This document shows, piece by piece, positions 38,001 to 48,387 of a DNA stretch of 64,000 bases. The position numbers were made by a program, and so were the translations under genes. Each line of letters opens with the position of its first letter. Position 1 is the first letter of the stretch. The notes under the pieces are model-generated. The model worked only from the letters and a program-made list of their open reading frames with translations, was not told the origin of the DNA and ran no database searches. Source of the DNA: Chamaea fasciata (Eukaryota; Chordata; Aves; Passeriformes; Sylviidae). The stretch lies in assembly GCA_029207755.1 (NCBI GenBank), contig JARCOQ010000006.1:26680022-26744021 (forward strand). The letters run 5' to 3'.

Positions 38001-41000
38001 AGGTCATCAAAAGCTGATTCTTCTCTCTCCCTGATTGCTTAGGCTTTGACCCAGTAACTACAGTCCCCAATCTCTCTTTCAGACCAGCACCATTGATTTA
38101 CTTTCATCTTTTCCAAAAAATAAAAAATAGAAAATTGAGGCAGTATGAAGCAAAAAGAGTAATCAGAAGGAACATGCAATCTTTGTGATGGTCTCAGCAC
38201 TGAATTAAAGAGCAGAGACTCTCCTGTCACAATGTTCTAGCAAGCACAGTTATGTTGCTCCTTGATGTAGAAATGAGAAAAATTTTGAAACATTGCGATT
38301 ATTAGATATCTGCTCTAGTGGAGTCCAAATCAGAGCATGGAGGTAATTTCTTTTGCAGAGAGATGTCAGAGAACTCAAAATGTTTGATAAGAGGCAACTC
38401 CTGTTCTTTGCAACTCCAAATATGAACAACGTGGTAGAGGTGATGGTTGTTTCCCACCCCAGGACACAGCTGAAGGAGAAGGAGCAGGAGGCCACATCAG
38501 TTGCCTCTCTGAGATACTTGACCACTGGGCAGAGGGGGAAAAAGGCTGTTGGAGGTTTGGGATATGACTAGAGGAAGCAGCTCAGCATGTTCAGAAAAAC
38601 AAGATCAGAGCTTTATTTAAGATAAATGGCACTTTGAAACCTTTAAGTCAAAATATATATTAAGCCAACTAATTGATGGGTGTTGGAGCTGGTAAGAATG
38701 TTTTTTACTAAAAATATTATAACATCTGATCAAAGCTGAGCATCAGGAAATGGCAGTGACTGGTTTCTTCTCCCTTCATTGGTCTGATGCATAGCAACTT
38801 CTCTTCTAATGCAGACTCATGAGCAAAGGAGAAAAAAAGAAGGGACCCCCTGATCTGAGATACCAAACCCCATCCCATGACCTGGGACCTCTGTCCATGC
38901 ATCAGTCCCATGCTAGAAAGTTGGAGGGCATAAATTGTTTGTCAGGATGAATCAGGCCAGGACATCATGTGAGCATGTAATGCTATGAGACAACCACAGA
39001 CCTTGCTCGTTCCCCTGGAGAATTTTCTGCACACACATAATCCCAGTAACAGTAGTAAAAATGTCCAGGGTCTGTTGGTTCCAAAAGAAATCACTTCTAA
39101 CTCTCCCAGTCTTCAATTATCCTGTTACTGCTAGGCATAAACCACCCTGTACTGCTGGGAAACACAGGACATTTCAATAATAGTGTGCCCTGACAAGGCT
39201 GATATAAATTCTCATACACATATCAGCTTGTTTCTGTGTAAACCCATGGGCTTTTTTCCATTATGGGCTGCCATCCAACATCAGGCTGTTGCAACTAGCT
39301 AGCAAGGAGCTGAATTCCCAAAAATATTGACAAGGAACATGTCCATGCCCATGTGTACTGACACCAAGCAGATCTCATTCCAGAGGCACAACCTATTTAA
39401 ACAGAACACACTTGTTGGAAAGCCTCTTGGAACAGATAGGGCTATTTGCTATCCAATGCTGGGCATTGTGGCCAAGGACCTGAACACCTTCATCCCCAAG
39501 CTAATCATCCAAAAATCTGATGACTTCAGCAGATACAAAATGGTTCCAGAGGCCATATATCTACTCTTGGACACACATAAGAAATCCCTGATGATTTCCA
39601 TGGCATATTTTTACATCCTCTTCATTTTTCAAGTGTGAAGAGAAGCTATCTAAGAGGCCAACAAAGTGTGACTAAAGGATTAATTTCACACAGATTTTTG
39701 CAGTATGAGATGTATTTGAATGAAGACCTGGCATTATATCCTGACATCTCCCTGGAGGCTCATCTACAAATGCTCCTCAGCAACACCTTTTCCTAAAACA
39801 TTTTGTAGAGTTTTATTGTATAGCTAAAAACTGCCTGGAACGAATCTAATTCTGTCCCTTCCCTATAACTGTGATTGGACTCAGCAGCCTACATAACCAC
39901 CCAGAATTTCTACGTATCACTTTTGGACCTTTTAAATCTACACCAACCCATCCCTGTTTTGCTGGGCCTGACCAGTTTAAGTGTCCCTGGATTTTTTCTG
40001 TCCCCTTTCTCACTTTCTTGTCTGCTCTTTGTGCATGAGTGTGTCTCTCACATACCCTGTGGCTACAGCTGCATTTGCCTATGTCACCCCTCACCAAGTA
40101 TCCTCAGGATACAGCTATTATTAATTGTTTGCCACGCCTTGTACAAGGAACCCTTCTTTGAGAACAAACCCCATACTGAACCTGGACAAGACAAAGGAGG
40201 ACATCAACTCCTCCCTGAGTTAGTGTCTTAAAGTGAGGGCTTCTGCAAAGAGGTTCCTCTGTACATCTGTCAAAGAATGAAAATATCTGGGAGGCTTTTA
40301 CAGGTTGTCAAGGAATTGGGAATGGCTCAAACAATAAAATGGAAATGCAGTTAATATTTTGGATGAGCTATCTTTCAGTCATTGGGATTGAATTATTTCA
40401 TGTTTTCATCCATCATGTGATGACTTTGTTGAAATAAGAAAAAAAATATAAGTGCAACATCTGTGATAGAAAACCAGAGTATACTTCAATGTGGTCTAGT
40501 GCCAAAGGGGGAATTTATCAATAAGAAGAGAGTTATGCTGTTGCCAAATGGCTGGGCCTGTAAGTTGACCCAATTAAACTAACATGAAAGGCTCTTTTTA
40601 CACTCTTTTCTCCAATGTAAAAATAACTTCTTATAGTTTGAAATACATTTGTTCCAAATGTTTCTAAAAGGCTGAATGTATGGCAGGATCCACAGCATTT
40701 ACTGGCAGCAAGAGTGATAACTCCAAAAAGCTGTGTAACCACCTTTTACTTCCTGAGTTTTGAGGCCAAGTTCTGCCACAAAATGAAGTGAAATGGCATG
40801 TCAGACACTAGAGAATCAAACAATAGTTGGACTGACATAAGCATCATACCCTGCAGGAAAACCTCAAAACAACTCCCCTAGCTTAAGGTCCTGCATTGTT
40901 CGTAAGTTGTAATTCATACAATTAACAAGTCTGCTGTTGCTGCCTTAAAACAAAAGCAAAATGCACCTCAGAGAAGATGTATTTATCATACCTGGGGTTT

Positions 41001-42871
41001 GGCAAAGTAAAGGAATATTCACTCTTAGGTTTATAAAGTCTCTGAGATTATTTCAACGCGGAAAACAAAACCTTTTCCCAATATAGACATTTATTCTATT
41101 TACATTTCTGTCAGACCTAGAATTCTGCAAAGCAGAATACAGTTTCCCTGGAGTACAGCCCAGCGAAGAATTGGTGAATAGTTTATATTTTGTAACAGTG
41201 CCTTAAGTCTCTGTTATTAGCTATGCATTTGGAATAGGACATTTCCTGAGTCCTCATTTACTGCCATGGTATTACGACATTAAATCAAGTTTTAGGTTTT
41301 TGTTTGCTTGTTGCTCTGGGAATTTTGCTCATTTAAAAGTATATTGCTTTGCTACATGGAGAGGAAGAAAGAGACAAAGAACAAAAGACTCATGTTTTGA
41401 AGAAGGAATTATGGTATTAGAGGTTGCATTACATGTACAATGTAATAGAAAAAATACATAAAATATGTACCACCTTTCATGTGTAATTTAATTTTTATGA
41501 GGATTTTCTGCTCTCAAAAATTAATAATATTATTCCCTTTAGTGTTCTATTAAAGAATCAACAATAATTTTAAATCATTAAAATCACTGTTACTGTAGAT
41601 GTGCATGCAGAAAGGGAGTTGCACAGGAACTTTTTAGCAGAAATGAATACTGTGTCAAACAAAGTAAATTTCTCCCTCAATATTTTAATTTAAACACAAA
41701 ATTTGGGAGGGTTTGGATTTAAGCATGTTGGATTTCTTTTGCTTTGGATGCATTCATTTTTTTCTTCCTTTTTCTGTAGCCTGCATTCTTTTGGAGTGTC
41801 AGGAGCTGCAATTTGTTTCACTAAAGCCAAAAATGTGGTTTTGCTTTGTATACTTAGCACTAGTTTCTATGTAAGATACACACTGGACAAATCTCAAGTA
41901 AAGGTCTCTTCCAGCAGAAGGTCAGACGCTTGGTGCCTTTTCCATATGTTCTGAACTGTGTTGCTGGCTGGCTGTGTGTTGAAAAGGAGCTTTGAGAAAG
42001 AAATCAGTCCTCCTTACACATCTGGAAATGTTGATGGTCAGTTAGATTTTAAAGCATTATGGTCATTCTCCACAGCAAAGATTCAACATACCTTCAAGGC
42101 AAAAGCAGTGATTTCCAAATGCTCATGACATTCCAGTGGCCATTTGAAATGAAGAGAGAATGGATTTAAAAAACCCAACAAGTGACCTTACACCCCTCAG
42201 GGTGCTCCTGCCAGTGTCTAAACTTTTACACTGCTATTGCAGTAAGACAAAACACTTTTGTTGTTGTTTTTTAGCGTGAATTCAAATTGTCAATATTATT
42301 TACATCATGAGGCTCATCCTGAAAAAGATTAAGGAAAAAGGAAGACAGGAAAAGATTCTCAGGCAAGAAGCGAGCCTTGTTTTCCTTAACAAAAGGAAAA
42401 AACAAATTGTGCTATAGGTTCCCAGCTAAATGGAAAGATACCATGTTTTTAAAAATAAGACTATCTGTGGAGACAAAACATCGCTTATGCACAAAGTACT
42501 AAGTTTTATGTATACAGCTTTTACAAAATCTTTATTTTCAAGGAATCATTGTATGTTTATCTGGTCTCCTGGAATACAGACAAGGGACATATGGTAGCAT
42601 TTTTGGACCATCAAACAGATTCTAGTTCATCAGTCAAATCTGTGCAATGTAAACACTGACCTAAAGAGCAAGGTTGTTTCATTATATTTTATAAGTGTAA
42701 TTTGTAATATTATTTACTTTCAGATTCTACACTGGAAGTATTTTAAATTTCTCAGTGTGAGAGTTTTACCATCTGACATCACTTCAAGAAGAATAGTTTT
42801 CCTGAAAAGAATGGATAAACACCTCTAAAGACCAAGCTCCCCTACATCTGAAAGCATAATTGCAGAGATAT
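35001..42871. other. Long non-coding stretch, no gene recognised
   Basis: ORFs of 60-118 codons (for example 35413-35724 minus, 36174-36501 on both strands, 39327-39638 plus, 39875-40231 plus) have no domain, and several are mutually overlapping. Around 36530-36630 a TGAGTCA AP-1-type site (36534-36540) and a TGCTGAC MARE-type half-site (36590-36596) are close together in AT-rich sequence, which may be regulatory or coincidence. From 40700 to 42870 the DNA is strongly AT-rich. Confidence 0.6.
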
Positions 42872-43126
42872 TCAAAACAACTTGTCACCTTCGTTAACTG
42901 TTTGTTGACTCAAGACCCTCTGTACTTTCCCGAAGACCTTGTATTTCACACCAGGATTGGTGATTCTCACTTCCTTTTGCTTGGCCTGCTTGTTGGGTTC
43001 TTTTGTGTTTGACATCTAAGTGATATTCCTGAAAAGATTTTGTCTTAGTCTGAATCTATTTGCAGCAAATTTGTTCATCTGATTTTTCAGTATCAAGAGA
43101 CTTGCAAACGAGTATAGAGCTGTCAT
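42872..43126 (-). other. Two in-frame small ORFs separated by one stop, unproven
   Basis: The first ATG at 43126 opens 36 codons ending at a TAG (43018-43016). The very next codon, at 43015, is ATG and opens 47 codons in the same frame, ending TGA at 42874-42872. The second peptide is Lys/Gln-rich at its start and then reads EVRITNPGVKYKVFGKVQRV, which looks more protein-like than its neighbours. An acceptor-like ttttcag ends at 43029, 13 bases before the second ATG, so the second ORF could be an exon. Against it, the second ATG has T at -3, no family is recognised, and an 85-codon frame with a single stop is not rare in A-rich DNA. It may be chance, a decayed gene or a microprotein exon. Confidence 0.12.
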
Positions 43127-43469
43127 GTTACAGGAGATCAATGGCTATTGCAGTCAAATGGAGTGAGATAACTGCAACACTACCAGGTGGTTTGGGAGTG
43201 GGCTGAACACCATACCCTGGGGGATGTGAGGTGTTTACTCACACTGCGTCTACTTGGCTCCAGTATTATATTCCCCACATATAAGATCAACTCTCCTAAA
43301 CCCTTGCAATTTGAGTATGGGCAGGTCTTGCAGGCTTGAGGTCAAATTCAGAATCTGACTTGTGAAAATCTTGATGTATTGGATAAAGTGCTGCTGACTT
43401 GCCACACTGTGGAGAGGTTTACAAGGCTCTTTAAAAGGCTCATTTTCCAGTGTAAGTTTAACAGGTAGT
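43127..43469. other. Short non-coding gap
   Basis: Nothing is recognised between the paired small ORFs and the CpG-retaining ORF downstream. Confidence 0.5.
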
Positions 43470-43661
43470 ATGAAACTGGAGACAGCGAGGCTCTGCTACC
43501 TGGCCACAGCTGCAAATAGTGGAGCAGTACCCTACTGTGTAGGCAATCTCTTTGGCTTCAGCATTAACACATGCAAAGCTGGCTTGAAAAGCATCAGAAC
43601 TCTACAGTCGTCCATTTGCGCCACTTACAGCGGATGCAAATTCCAGGTGCGGGTTCCCTAA
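43470..43661 (+). other. 63-codon ORF with retained CpGs and an octamer motif
   Basis: An ATG at 43470 opens 63 codons to a TAA. No protein family is recognised. The stretch keeps five CpGs in under 200 bases, which is unusual for this window, and contains atgcaaat (43634-43641), the POU/octamer-type sequence. Retained CpGs could reflect constraint on a regulatory element rather than on a protein. A chance ORF is the default reading. Confidence 0.12.
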
Positions 43662-45608
43662 AACACAACGTTTCCTTTGGATCTTGGAGCAGAAATGTGA
43701 TGTCAGCTCTAGACTTGGAAGAGTAACTCCCTCTTGTTTTCTGAAGATCCCGGTTTAAGGGTCAGGCTCTCTTGTTTCTCTCTTAATTTACATTTTTATA
43801 TATGAAATAATTACCTATTAAAAATTTGTAGAATGTTTAAAAATCTCTAAAGATTACACTTAAATTATAAGAAATAAACTGTTCAAACACTATGTAAACT
43901 GTCTTTTGAAGTGGCCAGTGGTGGTAAATAATTTGGAACATAGATAAACAAGATGGGTAGTTTTTTTGGCATGCTAGGCCAATAGTTTGTGAAACATTCT
44001 TCAAAACCTCTTGAGAAAATGCCGAGAGACATCATGCAGCAGCAAGGAAGCATGAGGCTCCACAGGGCAGGCAGAGTGGAAGATGACTCCAGCAAGATTC
44101 TCTGGAGCACTTGCTTTGGGGTCTGAGCCCAGACCACAAATTGCAAAAGAAACCTCTGGGAAGTCAAGGGAAACAGAGTCCGGTAAATTCATCTGAGAGC
44201 AGATCTTTCCCAATGATAAAACCAGCTATGTAGAGTATGGCCTGGGTGGTGGTGAGGTAGCAAGAAGCTCACACTGAGCCCCAGTGACCAGTTTTGGCCT
44301 GTGTGACACTCAGAGCTGGCATGTCCAGTCTAGATGTGCCTACAACAGAAGCCATGGGATAGGGATGGTCATGGCATCCAGTAGATATTCCCAGAGGCTT
44401 GTATTTCAGGTGATCTCTTCCTTTACAAGCTATGGATTGATTTTAAGGGGCTTTAGTGTAATAGGCTTAGCTCTGGCCATGTTTAATCCATTAATCTTTT
44501 TGACATGCATTAGTTTGCTAAGAGGCAAGGCAAATTCAGGATGACAGTGAAAAGGAGACCACATTCAAGTAGTAATGGTTTCCACGTCAAAGACTGAGCA
44601 TGAAGCTAATCTGCATAAAACTAAGAGACTGCTTTTAAAGTTTAGCATAACCAGGAACACTGTTAATATCTCAGGCATTACTTTATTTCAGATACGGCAC
44701 ATAGATCTGAGCTAAATTAAAAAGCAATTAATTTTCAGCTCTGATTCACCTCTGGGATTTCCTGAGTGTCCAGCACCTCCAGCCAGACTAGCCCTGTCAC
44801 TGGCCACCCTGGTGCCAATGCCACACAAGGTGAAGGGCCAGCAGGTAAATTCTTGAGAGATGGATGGCATTGCCAAATATAACTCTGGGAAATTTCCTAT
44901 TATCAAGGATCTTGTTAACCATTTAACAAAGAGCAGATGACTGATACTAATCCCACCGCAGCAAACAGGCGATGTTCTTGATTACAGTGTAGCGCCTGTG
45001 CTGACTCAGGGCTTATAAAAGTGTTATGCTCAGACCTCGTTCCTTCAGCTGTACTTTACACTTCTCCTGATGCCAGTAAAGCCCAGTTCCCTTGAGTAAC
45101 ATCAGCATTTATTCTAGTAAAATTGATTTTAAATTAAATCCTGTGACACAGATAAAAGCAAAAGCAAAAGCATGGGAAGACAGGGGACAAGACTGTGAAT
45201 TCATTATCCTGGGGGAGACTATCAGGCACTTGTGACTTCTAGTCCCATGCCTCCAGAGCAGGGATTGTGTGTAGGACAGGTTGGCTTCTTCATCAGGCTG
45301 TGCCCCATGCTGCCAGGAAGTGCCTGCTACACCACCACCAATTCCATCCCATGCACAGGCTCTCATCAGAGCCTTGATCACTTTTGTGCTAGCTCATCAG
45401 TGTGACAAGGTGGGTATGTGATGAAAAGTGAGACAGGAGTCAGGTTTCCCAGTACAGCAGATTAAGGATAGGACTCTGCTCAGCTGACAAGACCAGAAGA
45501 TTTGGGTTCCTTCAAACTGAGGAGAGAGCCAGACCCTGAGGGAGAGGGGGAACAGAAATTGGCAGGGCTTCTGCTTCTTTATCTCTTGCCATCCTTTAAA
45601 AGAAGGAA
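43662..45608. other. Non-coding stretch, no gene recognised
   Basis: Overlapping ORFs at 43883-44213 (minus) and isolated ones at 44284-44544 (plus) and 45109-45381 (minus) lack domains. A short aaaagc triplicate lies at about 45153-45171. The minus frame at 45397-45753 crosses the perfect hairpin at 45609, so part of its peptide is inverted-duplicated DNA, which argues against a real gene. Confidence 0.6.
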
Positions 45609-45644
45609 GCAGCTTCCAATACTTTGCGAAGTATTGGAAGCTGC
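45609..45644. repeat. Perfect 16-bp hairpin with 4-base loop
   Basis: The left arm gcagcttccaatactt (45609-45624) is exactly reverse-complementary to the right arm aagtattggaagctgc (45629-45644), with loop tgcg. Pairing stops abruptly at both ends. As with the hairpin at 20813, chance is an unlikely explanation and the stem is too short for a microRNA precursor. It looks like a local fold-back template-switch mutation. Confidence 0.95.
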
Positions 45645-47373
45645 CCAAGGCACTTAGGTTCACAATGTGAGCCTCAGCATACCTGGTATCCCAGGGGACT
45701 TCAGCAGAGGAACTTCTAGTCCTGGGTCTAAGTTCAGCCAAAGCCCTGGGCACTACTGGGAAAGCGCAGTAGCCCTAAGTACCAGGAGAACCTAAAGCTT
45801 ATGTCATTTGGGTGCTTCCAGGCTGGGAGACTAGCTGAGCAGGATCTTTGTCATACTGGAGTTGGCCTTCCCAAAAATGTCCCAGATCCTACTCAAGTTG
45901 TAAGGGTACATCCATTGGTCTGATCGTAAGAGACTTGTCTAAGACAGAACAGGTAACTCTTGCCTCCTCTGTTCCTGTGATGTCCAGCACAGTTGGTGGT
46001 CCTTTCTCCCTGTGCTGAGTGAGACAAGTTGCTGTGGCTGGGTATTGCAAGAGGTCCACAACTCACTCCTGGAGGTGTCCCACCACAACCCCCTACATCA
46101 CACTCAGGGGCAGAAAAAGCTAACTTACATGTCTCGGTCCATCTCAAGAACAGGCAAAAGTGCCCCAGTCAACCAATGGAGGGGAGCATTATCACCTCAC
46201 AGCTGAACCCCATTCCTGTATCCTGACTACAGTGCAGTCTATCCTTGCAGAAAACCACTTCTGCATTCCAGTGTGTAAGAAAAAAGACACTGACATTGTT
46301 GGGTTTTTACTTTCACAGAAGAACAAACACCTCCAAAATATGGTAAAAACTCCAGGATCAACACTGCTTCTTTCTGTGAGCTGGGAAGACCAAACGCCTC
46401 ACATTCAATCCTTGACAAACAAAACTTCATATTCAGCAATGTAACATCATTTCTTGTTTTTCCCGGTGCAAGAAGGTTCCTATTTGCTTCATTATCAGAC
46501 ATTAATTCTTGGCTTTGATACTGTTCCCAGTTAATTCAAAAGGATTTTTGTCTTTAACTCTGATGTAGCAGCATTATACCCATTTCACACTTGCACTCTT
46601 CGAGAGAGATTTCTTATAACTCTTAGGGGATAATGTGCCTGGAGAATTGTGGCTGCTCTGATTTTTGGTTTGTAAGTGTTACATATCCCTTTAGTTTCGG
46701 AATGTTTCAGACACCTCGTACAAAAGCCACAGGCATTTGATAATTGAAACACCTTACAGAATTCAAAAGCTGTAATACCTTCTTCAAAAAATCCATTGCT
46801 GATTTTTGTCAGAGCTTGACTATTAGCCATTAACTTTCCAGCTGGATGCCAAAGATTTTATAGAATGTATCAGATCAACAATTATTCTGGCAGTAATTTT
46901 AATAGTCAATAATTCAATGTTTCATAGACAAAGAACTGAAAAAATGATGAGACATTCCGGCAGTAGTTACAAAAATGTTCATCCTTTAACAAGGACACAT
47001 TAGTTAGCCAGCCAGCTTTGAAAATAGATTGACTGTAGCTGTTTTTTAAAACAGTTCCAAAAAGACTGTAAGCACATCTGCTGCGTGTTAAACTGGAAAA
47101 ATCTGGCACCTGAAGAGCTGCTACATACAACGTAAGGACTGTCAGACCCTGCAATATATCCCACACCAAGAACTCTGTGAGATGTAAAGCAGGTTATGTC
47201 AGACCCAAGGAGCAGTGTTAGACTCTAGATAAGGCACACTGTAGAAATTTGACATGCTGTTTAGGGGGAGCACAGGAAAGCAGCTTGCTCAAGCTGTGAC
47301 TTCTGATGCAGGAATTAAGGTTTAGAAACAATCTGTGGCCTATCCATTAACTTATGCCAATGGGCAAAAGAGC
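45645..47373. other. Non-coding stretch, no gene recognised
   Basis: ORFs of 64-94 codons overlap on both strands between 45893 and 46502; others at 46585-46830 and 46906-47169 are isolated. No domain, RNA gene or repeat family is recognised. Confidence 0.6.
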
Positions 47374-48387
47374 CTACTGTCCCCTGTTCCTGCTTTGCAC
47401 TGACTGTTGGATAAAGCCTCTGCACCTCCTCCCGTAGGCAGTGTGGGTGGGGAGCTGGCTCCTGGGTGGGAAGCAGGACCAGCAAGCCAGCAGGTCCTCC
47501 TTCGAGTCATGCAGGGAGCTGGCAGGGCTGCCTTCCCCTAGAGGAGGGGATCCAGGAAGCAGATATGATTCAGCTGCTAATGATTGAGCTGTACCTAAAG
47601 CAGAGCTTGTAGCAGAGCTTGTAGCAGAGCTGCATTTTAACCCTTGGGTTGCTAGTCTCCTAAAACATTGTACATGTACATCACCTGCTTCTCCTTGTAA
47701 GGGGAGAACAGTCTCTTCTGAACACTGGGACACAGGAGGTAGGAAGGAGTCTGACAAAAGCAGGGAGCTTTTTAGCCTGATCTGACCAGCAGCAGCCCAG
47801 AGCAGCTCCAGAATCCCTGCCTCTGCACCCCAGGGACAGAGCTTCCCATCTAGTATCTGGGCAGCTGGTGCCTGAGCAGACCCTAACTCTTGCTGGTTTC
47901 TCACCCAGTGCACACACTTTGAGACACTGAAGGTGACAGTCCTGAGCTGTGCACAGTCTTCAGGCTGTGCATGTCCCCTCCAGCAGGCAGGCAGGCAGCC
48001 CAGAGGAGCAGGGCGCTCTCTCTGGATGGCACAGAAGGAACAAAGAGATGTGCATGGCAAGGGGTGAGCCTTAGGTTGCAACAGAGACAAGGGTGGTGGG
48101 AGACAAACAGGATGGAGGTCTGGATGTTTCCCAGGATGGGTGCCAGAAAATCCAGGTTTCCCTCGCTGATTTCTATGCTGCAGCTGCTCATCACCAACAA
48201 ATCCTGCAGCATTCAACAAACTGGGCTTTTGCGTTTCCATTAAAAATTTATGAGGGAGACAAGAAAGGGAATGGGGTCTTCTGAGGGTAGCCCAACTTTG
48301 TTCTGAGTTTACTGAAGTGCATTTTGGGACAAGCAGGCTGAAGGGGGGACAGAGACTTGACCATAAAATAGCTAAAGGCACTTTCAC
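47374..48387 (-). other. Longest open frame (337 codons), doubtful
   Basis: This minus frame stays open for 337 codons from a GTG at 48387. The first ATG is at 48240, which leaves 288 codons. That ATG has T at -3 but G at +4, a mediocre context. The product is rich in Ser, Leu, Pro, Cys and Gln with no domain, signal peptide, transmembrane segment or homology that I recognise. Other frames across the same DNA are also open (47681-47917 and 47901-48212 minus; 47971-48284 plus), as expected for G+C-rich, stop-poor DNA. A 12-bp tandem repeat at 47599-47631 adds an SATSSAT-type peptide repeat inside it. The DNA is not CpG-rich, so there is no island promoter. Chance is most likely; an unannotated lncRNA or de novo ORF is the alternative. 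Confidence 0.15.
47599..47631. repeat. 12-bp tandem repeat, ~2.75 copies
   Basis: The unit agcagagcttgt occurs at 47599-47610 and 47611-47622, with a partial third copy at 47623-47631. The period is a multiple of three, so the repeat preserves the open minus frame that crosses it. Confidence 0.93.

Noticed and set aside
39327..39638. 103-codon plus ORF considered as a retrocopy or exon
   Set aside because: Translation in all frames of this strand and the opposite strand gave no family resemblance.
45397..45753. 118-codon minus ORF
   Set aside because: It crosses the perfect hairpin, so part of its peptide is the inverted copy of its own DNA; no motif is recognised.
47660..47690. 12-base palindrome tgtacatgtaca
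   Set aside because: Short self-complementary words of this length are expected by chance and nothing else marks it.
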